From: Solea solea
Taxonomy: Eukaryota; Chordata; Actinopteri; Pleuronectiformes; Soleidae
DNA: 64,000 nt
NCBI RefSeq assembly: GCF_958295425.1
Contig: NC_081153.1
Span: forward strand, 9,193,395-9,257,394
Direction of reading: 5' to 3'
The notes beneath the pieces are model-generated. The model made no database searches. It saw nothing but the letters and a program-made list of their open reading frames with translations, and was not told where the DNA came from. Shown here piece by piece: positions 1-63,371 of this stretch (the stretch's first letter is position 1; every line of letters starts with the position of its first letter). The position numbers and the translations under genes were made by a program.

Positions 1-482
1 TGTGCTACGATCTTAAAGCTGTAGTGTGTACATTTTAAATATATCAACGTCGGACTGTTGCAAGAGTTCACACGAGACAGAACACACTGCTCAGCTCAGC
101 AGGATACTCTGGGTTTCCTCGGTGTAGCAGTGTTGTGTTTCTGTGCCACCGGGTGAAAGTTAGATCGTTAGTTTGATTACATTTTACTAAGATAGTTCAA
201 TTGCTCCGTTTGCACTGAATGGGACTGCATATGATTTTGTTGAGGACAATAAAGACTTCTGACATTCTCACACTTGCACGCTTGAGCACGAGTGAATGAA
301 AATGATTAGGTTCTTCCTAATCCTCAGAGTCCTGACTCGAGCAGACGTCTGTGTCTCTGTCACTCGCTGCACAAGCTCACTTCATGTCTGTGTTTTTTCT
401 TCCAGCAGCTTTAGGCTGACAAACTATTACAAAAAAAAACTTAATTCGTGTCTTTGATTCCCTGCTATGCTCATTCGGTGGG

Positions 483-508
483 ACACACACACACACACAC
501 ACACACAC
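483..508. repeat. (AC)13 microsatellite
   Basis: Uninterrupted AC dinucleotide repeat directly visible in the sequence. Confidence 0.95.
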
Positions 509-639
509 GTAAACAATAGACAATACAGAAATACAGATTTAGCTGTAAGGTCATAAACAGAGCCGAGGTCCAGACGCGTCATTCGCTCTAAGATCACATG
601 ACTTACATTATTATGTTGAAAGGTTGTTTTTGAATTGTT

Positions 640-880
640 CATCCATTCATCCATCGTCTAGCACTCTATCCTCCACATGAGGGTCACTGGGCTGCTGGTG
701 CCAATCCCAACTGACACAGGGCAAAAGGACGGGTAAACCCTGGTGTCCAATGTGAGAGAAAACCCACACGCACACACAGGGAGAACATGCAAACCACACA
801 GACGGGAGCGGGACGTGAACCAGCAACCACGTGCCACCGTGTGCCCCAAATAAATCCTGCCTGTTACACCTTGAGCCAAA
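640..880. repeat. Degraded dispersed repeat, body shared with 21052-21374 and 25470-25740
   Basis: The segment contains 'ggagaacatgcaaac' within a longer diverged block that is also present near 21270 and 25700. The shared body resembles a very common teleost dispersed repeat. The family name is not assigned here. Short open frames across it on the minus strand are not genes. Confidence 0.6.
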
Positions 881-1571
881 ATGAATTACGTGATTTAACC
901 TGTGGTGGTCGCCATCGGTAATTAAATCCAATCACAGAGTGATGATGAGTATTAACAGAACACGACATAATAAGTATAATATGCACATTATGTAGGAGGT
1001 TGAGCATTTAATGGGGCAGCAGGGCATTTAATGGCGTGATCGAATTCATACAGCGTTGTGATTATTCAGTGAAATTCATATTTGCGACATGCATCACGGT
1101 TTGAGTCACGTGACCCCCCCCCCGCGTTTGCTGGAACGGGTAAATGAGACGACAGACTCTCGTTTCATTTGTTCATTTGGTTTCCAGGGGTGAATAATGA
1201 GCCATCAGTGCGTCCTGCTGTTAGAGTGTAGCACCAACATCACACTCAGGCAACACGTCAGTGCATCAGCAACAGCAACAGCCCAGGCCCAGTCTGTCTG
1301 CACTGGACATGTTAACACTGTAACATGTCCACATTATAGAAGTGCTTTTTATAATGTTAATCAGCTCAGCTTTAATTGTGATTTTGGATTTCAATTCATC
1401 CCTTTCCGAAGTCAGTATTACACACTCTGTATTTATTTAATTGTATGTCCAATTTTCATTTATATAACAAAAGAATACAGACTTCTAATTGTCATATTTT
1501 GCCAAGAAATGTTTTCTTCTCTCTTTTGGAAAAAAAATGAATCACCTCCATATTTGAAGTTGTTTTAAATT

Positions 1572-1812
1572 ATTGTACATATATAGATATATTTATACAT
1601 ATACATATATATGTATATATATTTATATGTATATATATACATATATGTATATATGTATATATATATATATATATACACACACACATATATACATATACAT
1701 ATATACACATATATACACATATATACATATATACATATACATATATATACACATATACATATATATGTATACATATATGTGTATATATATATATACACAT
1801 ATATATGTATAC

Positions 1813-1877
<65 letters not shown>

Positions 1878-1905
1878 AATATATATATGTATATATACTG
1901 TATGT
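1572..1905. repeat. TA/CATA-rich satellite-like tract
   Basis: About 330 bp of alternating TA, CATA and GTATA units, with a pure AT core near 1816-1874. Several overlapping Tyr/Ile-only frames on both strands are artefacts of this composition. Confidence 0.95.
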
Positions 1906-2000
1906 ATATGCCTGGCAACCTCTTCAGTTTTCTTGTGTGGAGCTGAGAAGGTGGAGTCACTATATTATCCTGCTCAGGTGATTGGCTAGTTCATAAGTAC

Positions 2001-2003
<3 letters not shown>

Positions 2004-2033
<30 letters not shown>
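2004..2033. repeat. (AC)15 microsatellite
   Basis: Uninterrupted AC dinucleotide repeat. Confidence 0.95.
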
Positions 2034-2036
<3 letters not shown>

Positions 2037-2296
2037 TCACTCATTCACACCTTCACTACATCACTGATTTACTGATCTAATAGCTTTTTCTGAGTCGAAA
2101 TATGTTACTTGAAAGATTGAAACTGAAAACAGTTTTCTTATGTGGAGTATTAGTTTGACGACAATGAGCTGGAGATTTGTGTTGAAGAAGCTGATTGAAA
2201 CTTTTTGTGAGATAGTGTGTTTTTTATAAATTGCTTTGTGGTGTATTTTTCCACTGTGTCTTTGTATCTGTTGTGTATATACATATACATATACAC

Positions 2297-2302
<6 letters not shown>

Positions 2303-2364
<62 letters not shown>
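2303..2364. repeat. (AT)n microsatellite
   Basis: About 60 bp of pure AT dinucleotide, preceded by CATATA units. Confidence 0.95.
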
Positions 2365-2367
<3 letters not shown>

Positions 2368-3265
2368 TGCAAACCTTACCAACCTTTGATTTGTGTACAT
2401 GAATATGCGTGTAGAAAACTATTTTGTACAGTAAATCATACACGTGGTCTTATCTTCTGCAACAGGTGTTTGGACAGAAACGTATTTATGATAAGGAAAG
2501 TGATTATTCATAATAAATTATTTTAGCAGTTTTTTTTCAGGCATTTTTTTCATTACATTTCCAAAAAAAGAAAAGAGGTCACATAATCATTGTGTCCAAG
2601 GAAAGTTTAAATATAGTTTAGATTAGAAGTTGACTTTTTGATTTTGTGATTATGGATAAAATGTCATTAATTATAAAACAAAAATAGAACTAAATCAGAT
2701 ATTGTATTTAGTCATTTAGGCTAAATCTAATAAACAGAAATACACAGAAATTCCTGGAATGTTAAAATAAGTTGCCGTGACACCCAGAAGAAGAAGAAAA
2801 AAGCCCACTTCTTTTAAAGAAGTGCTTTGAGCTGATGATTGATGACACTGAGCAGATAATGACACACGTTCAGTCCCCGCTGCACTTTGTCAACATAAAT
2901 GTGATGAAGGAGATTAGATACAGACTTTCCTTTGTTTTTCCTTTTTTTGTGACCTACTTTAGATAAAATATTGCTCTTTCATAACTCCATAAATCAGTAT
3001 TATTGGCGTTGTTTGTGGCCGTTTATCTCTGTGGGCGCAGGGGAAAATGCTCCTGTCAGTGCGCGTGAAGACAAACACGTGTCACACAGTCGGAGCTGTG
3101 ATAACACTTCCTCTGCTCGCTTTACAAATGTTTTTGCCCGACAAAGTGTATTTTATTCTCACTCAACATCGAAAAAATTCTTCTTTTTTTTTTTTTTTTT
3201 TTTAAAAGCATCTCCCCTGCATGTGCTTCTCCTCTCCGCCGTGTCCTGCGCTGGTGGAGCTGCAG

Positions 3266-3273
3266 TGATGTCA
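3266..3273 (+). promoter_or_regulatory. rarb: CRE-like element of the rarb P2 promoter
   Basis: TGATGTCA, one base from the TGACGTCA consensus. It sits about 40 bp upstream of the betaRARE. As I recall, the mammalian RARB2 promoter has a CRE-related element with the same core and spacing, which supports orthology of the promoter. Confidence 0.7.
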
Positions 3274-3281
3274 GCCTGCCT

Positions 3282-3298
3282 GGGTCATTTGAAGGTCA
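3282..3298 (+). promoter_or_regulatory. rarb: Upstream DR5 retinoic acid response element
   Basis: GGGTCA, a 5-bp spacer TTTGA, then AGGTCA: a direct repeat with spacing five, the preferred RAR/RXR layout. It lies 13 bp upstream of the classical betaRARE. From memory, the mammalian promoter has the same segment with AGGTTA as second half-site, so the fish version is closer to consensus. Binding is inferred from the motif. Confidence 0.7.
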
Positions 3299-3311
3299 GC
3301 AGCCTCGGAAG

Positions 3312-3328
3312 GGTTCATAGAAAGTTCA
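3312..3328 (+). promoter_or_regulatory. rarb: betaRARE, DR5 retinoic acid response element
   Basis: GGTTCA, spacer TAGAA, AGTTCA. Both half-sites equal those of the classical mammalian RARB2 betaRARE; only the first spacer bases differ (mammals CCGAA). The following 'ctcgcatatattaggc' is also shared with mammals. This is the element through which the retinoic-acid-bound RAR/RXR heterodimer induces its own beta gene. Confidence 0.95.
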
Positions 3329-3332
3329 CTCG

Positions 3333-3341
3333 CATATATTA
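3333..3341 (+). promoter_or_regulatory. rarb: TATA-like box of the rarb P2 promoter
   Basis: CATATATTA, 5 bp downstream of the betaRARE, in the same place as the TATA motif of mammalian RARB2. The downstream 'caatctttcattct' is also conserved. Transcription is expected to start about 25-30 bp downstream, near 3360-3370; the exact site cannot be read from sequence. Confidence 0.85.
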
Positions 3342-3364
3342 GGCTCTTCAATCTTTCATTCTCC

Positions 3365-3926
3365 CTGGCAAAACTAGTTGGAAATGAGCGGAGCAGGAGG
3401 ACGGAGAGACGCCGCTCGTCATCCGAGAGAGAAACATGTGCTTTTAAAGACGCGTCCGTGTTGTTTTTGATTCGGGAACAGGAGGAGATCGTCCTGCTGA
3501 GGCGGACTCTCCTCACACCGCCGCCGCTGCCGCCGACACCCGAGACGCGCCGGTTTCAGTGCGCACACGTCGGGATGTTTTTATTTTTATCATCATTATT
3601 ATTAGTAGTAGTAGTACGATGATTATTATGGAAGAGTCTCGTTCAGACGCCAGTGGCAGCGCGCGGGTGGATTCCGAGATACAACTGCAAATCAGCCTTT
3701 AGAGGACGGAGTTGTTTTATTATTATTCCAATTAATTCATGATTCCAGTGCGGGACGAATGAGAAGAAGAGGAGCGAGATCTGCAGCGTTAAGAAGAAGA
3801 GGAGGAGGAGAAAGAGGAGGAGGAGTGAGGAAGGAAAGCGGAGTTTGATGGAGTTGTTATCTGCGCTTATTTTTCTCCCTTTAAATCCTTTTACGCACAA
3901 GAATAGTTGAGCGACGCGCCGCCAAC
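3365..3926 (+). other. rarb: rarb 5' untranslated leader with several upstream ORFs
   Basis: About 560 nt of GC- and purine-rich leader; the 5' end is estimated from the TATA box. It contains uORFs at 3384-3470 (28 aa), 3436-3447 (3 aa), 3575-3622 (15 aa), 3619-3702 (27 aa), 3739-3762 (7 aa), 3759-3848 (29 aa, Arg/Gly-rich) and 3848-3910 (20 aa). Three junctions overlap stop and start (ATGA or TGATG). The last uORF stops 16 nt before the receptor ATG. Short uORFs that control translation are a known property of the mammalian RARbeta2 leader. An intron inside the leader is not excluded. Confidence 0.75.
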
Positions 3927-56600
<52,674 letters not shown>

Positions 56601-56963
56601 GAGGATGCACCCACAGGTGCCTCCGAGTCTGACATTACTTTGCACAAAAAAAAGAGAACAGCTGAGCGAGCAGTCGACCCCTTCGTTTCCCCTCTGCCCT
56701 GACTCTCCGACGCTTGGTATTACGTTATCTTTATATCTTTCTTCTCCCATTCCTCTCAAACTCCCTCCTTAAAAAGTGATGGTCAACACGGAGGCCTCGA
56801 AGGATCAGCGCTTTGTGTAGAACTGTGAACTGGAGTTTGGCGTCTGGTCTCTGGGACTGTGACAGGAGGGGCGTGGCCCTCACAGACCGTCACAGATGAT
56901 TGTCCTCAGGTCTCCTGTGTACCTTCTTATCTGCATGACAGGAGGTGGAGAAGTGGTTTTAAT

Positions 56964-56998
56964 CCTCCCTCCCTCCCTCCCTCCCTCCCTCCCTCCTT
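56964..56998. repeat. (CCCT)n tetranucleotide repeat
   Basis: About eight CCCT/CTCC units in the rarb 3' UTR. Confidence 0.9.
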
Positions 56999-59900
56999 CT
57001 CTTTGCTTGTCCTTATATCTTTTCCTCCCATATTGTTGACATACCGTACACACAGCCCTACATTGTACATACCATAGTATGGTCTCTGTTTCTATGATGA
57101 ATTTTGTGGTGCTTTTTCTCATGTCTTGAATATTATCTCTGAAGCGACGCATCAAGGTTTAAAGAGGGACTCTAAAGGTGGACGTCCTTTGAAGAGTTAT
57201 CTAGAATGTCATGGCATACAGACATTATGGAAGTGGAGTCTTTTATATGTGTAAAACATTTGAGTTTGTGTTTCTACATGGATGAGTGCGCCTACGTCCA
57301 CACGGCCAGAATGCAAAGTCTGTTCATCCGTTTTCTCAAAGGAGGGAACCGCACCAGCAAAAGCCTTTGACACACACACACACACTCATCAGATTGAGAG
57401 CGTCTGTTTTACTTTCCAGGCTGAGACTCCACCTACCAGATTAGATTTACAATCAGCCTGTCTATGAAATTAACTCATTTGGTGGCTGTATCTCCTGTGT
57501 AAATCAGTTTAACCTCACTGTCAAAACAAATGGGGCAAATGAGGTTGTTGATAGATACCAGTGATTTTTCCTGCAGCGGCCACTCGATGCCTCTCCTGCG
57601 CCCCAATGCAGTTTTAACTGCAGCTGGATGCAGGGGTTTCACAGGTTTAAACACAGCCACTGGTGTCACACCTGGTTTAAATGTACAAAGAAGACGTGTG
57701 GCTTCACGTCGCACCGCTTGTTATTCAGCAAACTCATTTCCTTGTTCAGTAGAAAACACTCCAGTACAGAAAAGATCTCGTCTCCAGGGAAACTAATTTC
57801 TTCGGGGATACAAAGGAATACAAATGTAAGTTTGGCAACAAACTGAAAGATGAAAATAGATCATTGAGACTAACGTCAAATAACGACTGCCAGTGGAGAC
57901 AGGATTCATCTTATTCATCGTATAATGTTAAAACATAAAAATACAATAATATCACAAACAGTCATTCAGTCAGTTCTCTTACTTAAAGCTGCAGTGCGTC
58001 ACTTTTGGTGGTTTCTGACGTTATTATTCAGCTGAACACAAACGGTGTAACGCCGTTTGCTGCGTCAGACCTGACCGAGGGAGCGCTTGTGTGTATACGG
58101 CAGCAGAGCACAAGTGGGTGGGTGGGGACGAAAAGCATTTATCCCGCCACTTTTTGTGTTTTCGGTCAAACTTGCTTGCAGTGTTTCATTTGTCGTGATG
58201 TGAAACGGATCACTTCCTGTGTGCAGCCCCTGAGAAACACAGAGAGAGTCGTGTCATAGACAGTAATCGGATTTCATGGCGCGAACTCATTTGCAACAGG
58301 GAGTCAAATCCTGAGCAGGGACATGAGTACATCACACATTGACATTGACGATCATGTCAAATATTCCCACAGCGTCACCATTCAGATTCATATTTAGTCC
58401 ACTTTATGCCTTTTGTCAGTTCATTATTGCCTCTTCAGTTACATAACACGCCTCCACTCTGATCATAGCCAAAGGCCTTTTTCCAAAAATGGTCTGAATG
58501 TCAACCTCATGAGTGTGTCAACTACCAACTGGACTGTGCACACACACACACACACACACACACACTGGCTCTACCGTGGCCTTACAAGCAGAGCTCCGCC
58601 GCCTTCCCTCGTCTACGTTTTCAGAAGTGTCTCGTTGGGGCCAGAGAACTCACACACGGGAAGTCCAGACGAAACGCCACCACTGGTCGGGAAAGATTGG
58701 ACATCAACTAAGAGAGCACATGAGGTGATATCTGCTCCAAACATCCGCCTTACATCGCACACTTTTGACAACAATTATTGACGCAAAAGGAGATCGCAGA
58801 GATGATCGTCCCCCGCACCTTAATCTCGGCCCTAAACCCTCAACGTACTTAAAGGACATTTAAGTACATTTGCCTGGATCATTCACACAATTCACTCACT
58901 GAACAGGGAACAAACTAACTGTAGCACTTAAACACGATGAAACTGAAACGTGTCACGAGAGAATCTATCAGCAGCCCCTCCTCGACGGGAGATAAACTCC
59001 CGGTGAAGCTGTTGCAGAGACTGAAGGAGTCGTTCTGAAAGTGAGAAGCAGAGAAAAGTTCTGGGTCTCAGCTGCTCATCATAAAAACCCAACTTCATTC
59101 CATCCCTGCTCACAAATACATATCATAAAGAAAACCAGAGCTGGTTTTTGTTTTTAGCGTGTTTGAATATGAAAAAGTAATGTCATGCAGTCCGTCAGAA
59201 GAATGATATGCAGTGTTAAGGAATTATTACTTCTCTCTTAATGTAACATAGGAAATGCTCTCCCTTTATTTTCTGTCTTGCTCTCCTGGTGAGAGATGAA
59301 GGGAAGCGTCTTCATGTCTGTTTTGTTTTGTTTTTTTTTTCCTTCAAAGCTGGAAAAACCTTCACAGCCGACGAATGTTCACGTCCACCTTTGCAGCGTC
59401 CAGCGTCCTCGCCCCGGGGACAGTGGACACTGCAGTAGCTACTATCGGTTCCTTTAGGAAACAACTTCACGATGCTGAATTACTCTTTGTTTGTTTCTGT
59501 TGAATGTTGTACCGACGTAACTGTAATACTTTACTATCTTGCTCACTGCAAAACGGTGTGTGCTTCGCATTTCATTTGGCAGCTCTGTGGAAAAGACGCT
59601 CGGTCTCACACGTGTCCTTCAGATCACCGCCCGGCATCTAAGTGTTAAAGGAAAATAACCAAGGATGAGGAACTGGTCCAATAGGAAAAGAAAAACAACA
59701 AGCACGTCACTTCAGCACCTGATAACATTGATTTGTTTTCTTTTTCTGTTCCACGTCAAACAACAGAGCTGCTCTCTCCTCTACCCGCCGACACCAAGCC
59801 AATCAGCTGTTGTCAATCAATCAAACTCAATCAGTCGACAGCTATTTGGTTAAGAGGTCAACTAATGAACTACGAGTTGACTGAGTATGTGATTAAGTGC

Positions 59901-60425
59901 TTTGAAAACAGACTGAATTTGATTTGATCAGCTGCAGTTCATGCCAACAATAATAATAATAATAATAATAATAACACTAAGTCCAAGTCAAACAGCAGGA
60001 AATCGCTCTTCATTAAGGATTTAAAGCTGCACTACTACATATTTTCACAATAAAAATAGACTTTAATATCTTTAATGTCAAGGGCATCACTTTATAAACA
60101 TGCCCAATAAGAATTATCCCACAACTCTTCCCTTCGATGTAGACATTTTGGCTCTTTTACGACTTTGTTTTGGTTTCACGAGCTGCAACTTGACAACATT
60201 TAACATTCATCTGACAACAGGCAGACAAACGAACAGCCATGTGACAACATGTCAAGAAGAAGAAGAGTAAGATTTGGAGACAGATCCAAATAAAATGCTA
60301 ATATGCCGGGGCCCCCGAGGGTCGAATACAATTTAGGGGCCCCCTGGGACCCCTCTGCCTGGGGCCCACAAAGTCTTCTAATGTGTCATAAACACGTTAA
60401 CGATAAAAACAAACGAGATTTGCTG

Positions 60426-60583
60426 TAAAGGACCAGTGTGTTAGGAATTAGTGATGAGACTGCAGACTCCACCGCTCACCACTCCCTGTTCCATGTGCAC
60501 ATTAAGTTAGTTTGTGTAAATACAAAAGCACTGTTTAAAGGCTGCAAAAATACACTCTTAATTCAATTTACATATTCAATTCA

Positions 60584-60618
<35 letters not shown>

Positions 60619-60661
60619 ACTAGCCAATAAACCCTCCTAAATGTTACACACTGGACCTTTA
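60426..60661. mobile_element. 236-bp MITE-like element with 18-bp terminal inverted repeats
   Basis: The left end TAAAGGACCAGTGTGTTA (60426-60443) matches the complement of the right end TTACACACTGGACCTTTA (60644-60661) with two mismatches. It contains an internal (TA)n at about 60584-60614. Relatives lie at 19957-20171 and 55818-55925. Confidence 0.75.
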
Positions 60662-61195
60662 AATATGAGGTATGCAATGATAAGTAAAAAAAGTAAAAAC
60701 GTTAAACAGGAAAAACTAACAACTACACAACTACCCTAACACTAAAACAGCACTACGGGAAAGCAAACCCTGTATCTGTGTCACATACCAGTCCAACCCG
60801 AGTTGAAACCAGGAGCCAACACACTACACTGTGAACCAGGATGAGACATTAGCAGTAGCTCTGTTGTTCATCTTCAAGGATGTTTTTTCCGTTGCTTACC
60901 AAGGACCTCACCACTCATCAGTCATATGCAGTGTTGTATAGATGTGTTACTATGAATCATAAGGGTCACATTGTGCTGACTGGGAGGGTGGAAAAGGCAG
61001 AGGACGGATGTGGATGTATCCCATCAGCCCCTGCTGCCGGACCGTCAGGTGAAGTTGACCTCAGTCGCTGCGCCGAGGTTTGAGCTTCGACCTGTTTCCG
61101 CTCTCTGTTTTAAATATTGTCTCTGTTTGTATATTAACATATGCTTTTTATGTTCATATACTGTTTAACTTTACCATGAACTGTCCTGGCAAAGT

Positions 61196-61212
61196 AATAA
61201 AATATATTTATT
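61196..61212. terminator. Convergent polyadenylation signals for rarb (+) and possibly top2b (-)
   Basis: AATAAA at 61196-61201 on the plus strand and TTTATT at 61207-61212, which is AATAAA on the minus strand, lie 5 bp apart. A second minus-strand AATAAA is at 61503-61508. Assignment to the two genes is inferred from position. Confidence 0.45.
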
Positions 61213-61214
61213 TT

Positions 61215-62731
61215 AAAATACCCGTGCTTTCATTTGAATGAAGCTGCAAACAGTGCCGTTCAGACACACTAAGAACCCGACCTCTGATGTTACAACACGC
61301 GAAGTGTGTTTTAATATGAACAACTTTGTAATGTGAATAAATGTGTTTTCATTAAATGATCCATGTTCCCAAGAAGCCACACAAAAAAAAAAAAAAAAAA
61401 AAAAGAAAAATCGACATAGCACTGAACATCACCCTGCACTGTTCTCTTAACAAATGACCACTGGGATTTTCCACTGGCTCTTGGATTATGATACTTCCAC
61501 ATTTTATTTTCAGCAGGAAAAAACTCAGAAATGAAAGCCATTTCTGGTTGTTGAAGTCAAAATCATGTCCAGAACTAATGCTAGACCAAGAACAAACTAC
61601 ATGGCTGTTTGATTTTTACCATCATCACTAATAGGCTTACACTTTCTTACATGACTTGTCATTTCCCTCATCTTAAAATGACCTTAGTCATTGAAACGAA
61701 GTATGGATTCAATTTAGGGTGAATAGATTTCTAATATAAAAACTGGGCACATTTCCTGTGGTCAATAAATCATTTAAATATTCCCTTTTGAAAATGGGAA
61801 CTCTTGCACTATAATAACAACTATGGTGCACAGACTAAACACTCAATTTGAAGCAAAACTTTTTGGATTTCCACTTCTTGAGACTCTGAAGACGTGTTGT
61901 GTAACGAATCATGAATAAATCGACTGGATGTTGAATTCACTATGACATTAGCAGAAATATGTTAAATGAGTGAGTGTGTCATATATCTACTGATCCAGGC
62001 AGAGCTGGAGGTTCACTTCTACCGTCAACATAGATGATTTGATTTAACATCACCTTTCTAAACTTTAACAGACTCTTATTACACAGGTGATATTTTAAAA
62101 CAAGAGTAGCTTAAAACAGCAGACCAAGTCGCCAACAGTTAAAACTTAAAATTCACTTTCTTCTGTACAAACACGGCTTCCAACACACGAGAAAACGCAC
62201 TAGAAACAGCCGTTACCATGGCAACTCGTGAATTGGCGCTAAATTGGGACATCAGAAATCCTCAGTTCATTTGTCTGGGTGTCATTTTTTGGTTTATCTA
62301 AAACAACACTCCACTCCAACATTTCCCCTGTGTGATTCCTACACCTGCACGCTAGCTTGCTAAATGTTAGCCTCAGTGATTGTGATGTAATACATCACAA
62401 ACAGCTGAGTCATGAAAGGATCAGGCCGGCACAACAACAGACATTTCATTGTTTACTTTCAACTTCATGTTCAAAAAGTTACATAATATTTTAACAATTA
62501 AATTGTGCTAAAGCACACAGCGCTCTCTAAACATCTAAAAGCCACTTGGAACAAATACACAACATTTCAATGAGCATTTAAAAAAAGAAACCTGTATATG
62601 TAAGAATAAAAAGTGTAAAACACCTACACGTTAAAAATCATTGAACATCACAAATAAAAGAAAATGAAACAGGAAATGTACAAAAGTCTGTGGGAACAAA
62701 GGAGTAGGAGTGTGTCTGAACGTTTCCGGCT
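61215..62731 (-). other. top2b: top2b 3' untranslated region (extent estimated)
   Basis: The region follows the minus-strand stop codon at 62732-62734. Candidate minus-strand AATAAA signals are at 61503-61508 and 61207-61212. An A22-like run on the plus strand lies at about 61382-61404. No other exon is recognised. Confidence 0.45.
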
Positions 62732-62881
62732 TTAATCAAACATGTTGCCGTCGTCGTCTCCGTCGTCTGACTCGAGGAAGTACTTCACCTCCTTCTTGGC
62801 CCGGCCCGGTCGGTCACATGACGCACCGCTCAGGCTGTTGCTGTAGTCATCCTCGTCATCAGATGGAGGTTTCTGAGGCTT
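62732..62881 (-). CDS. top2b: top2b terminal coding exon
   Basis: Encodes 49 residues and TAA: KPQKPPSDDEDDYSNSLSGA followed by SCDRPGRAKKEVKYFLESDD and GDDDGNMFD. Acceptor CTTTGCAG. The GRAKKEVKYF segment is the clearest TOP2B signature. Confidence 0.94.
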   Translation of the reverse strand, partial: KPQKPPSDDEDDYSNSLSGASCDRPGRAKKEVKYFLESDDGDDDGNMFD

Positions 62882-63371
62882 CTGCAAAGGCACAACGATA
62901 ACAATAACACACACACATACCATGATCTACTGTTTTATGTGACATACTCAAGACTGTGTAGTAAACGGAGTACATGCATTACTTAAAAAGGTAGACATAT
63001 AATCAAGGTAACATTTCATAAGTTTGAACTACAGTATACAGCGTTTTTTGAATTAGTCCCTGCTGACTCACTCTGCTGGCAGGCTTGACCGCCTTCTTCA
63101 TAGGACTGTACTCGTCTTCAGAACCAGAGCCCTTTCTCTTCCTCCCCCGACCTTTACCTGGACCAAAAGTGACCCAAGTCAACACATGAAGCACAATATC
63201 CAGATTTATTTCTATGACAATATTAACTCTGTGTCATACCTTTAAGAGCTGGTGTCGGCTTCTTGGACCCAGTGTCCGAGTCAGAGTCCCAGATAGACTT
63301 ATCTGGTTTCTTTGCCTTTGGTGCTGGTGGCTTCTTAGTTTTGGGAGCTGCATCAGAGGACTTGTTAGCTG
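62732..63371 (-). CDS. top2b: DNA topoisomerase II beta, C-terminal exons (partial, gene continues past the window)
   Basis: ATP-dependent type IIA enzyme that passes one DNA duplex through another in the nucleus; only the regulatory C-terminal tail is here, none of the catalytic core. Three exons read on the minus strand: 63371-63240, 63157-63072 and 62881-62732, joined in phases 1 and 0 with consensus splice sites. They give about 120 residues with Lys/Ser/Asp-rich blocks, including KSIWDSDSDTGSKKP, ALKGKGRGRKRKGSGSEDEY and GRAKKEVKYFLESDD, and ending NMFD. Human TOP2B has the equivalents KGKGRGAKKRKASGSEN and GRARKEVKYFAESDE and ends AMFN; TOP2A ends differently (ESDEDDLF). Confidence 0.93.
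63072..63157 (-). CDS. top2b: top2b penultimate coding exon
   Basis: Completes Gly and encodes KGRGRKRKGSGSEDEYSPMK and KAVKPASR. It carries a nuclear-localisation-like basic run and a CK2-type acidic serine stretch. Acceptor GGTCCAG, donor AGA|GTGAGT. Confidence 0.92.
63240..63371 (-). CDS. top2b: top2b antepenultimate coding exon
   Basis: Encodes ANKSSDAAPKTKKPPAPKAK and then KPDKSIWDSDSDTGSKKPTP, ending ALK plus one base; donor G|GTATGA. The acceptor is either CCAG (start 63371) or the next CAG (start 63368), which differ by one codon. The tail is intrinsically disordered in this family. Confidence 0.88.

Larger units (their letters stand above)
1..3260. other. Upstream non-coding DNA, repeat-rich
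   Basis: No exon is recognised here. The stretch holds an AC microsatellite (483-508), a degraded dispersed repeat (about 640-880), a long TA-rich tract (1572-1905), a second AC repeat (2004-2033), a second TA tract (about 2303-2364) and a T20 run (3184-3203). An AATAAA at 248-253 could be the polyadenylation signal of an upstream transcript, but no coding sequence supports it. The exons of the beta1/beta3-type receptor transcripts, which in mammals start from a distant upstream promoter, are not visible. Confidence 0.6.
56601..61215 (+). other. rarb: rarb 3' untranslated region (extent estimated)
   Basis: No further coding exon is recognised after the TAA. It contains a (CCCT)n tract (56964-56998), (CA)n runs (near 57370, 58540), an ATA repeat (about 59949-59975) and a complete MITE (60426-60661). 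AATAAA occurs at 60049-60054, 60289-60294 and 61196-61201. The last is followed by AT-rich sequence shared with the opposite strand signal and is the favoured end, but a shorter transcript is possible. Confidence 0.5.

Noticed and set aside
248..253. AATAAA suggesting the 3' end of an upstream gene
   Set aside because: No coding exon lies before it in the window, and a single hexamer is weak evidence.
1565..1989. Overlapping Tyr/Ile/Cys/Val open frames on both strands
   Set aside because: They are pure translations of the TA/CATA repeat and show no protein-like composition.
60880..61083. 67-residue plus-strand frame before the last polyadenylation signal
   Set aside because: No recognisable family, no good splice context or partner exon; more likely rarb 3' UTR.
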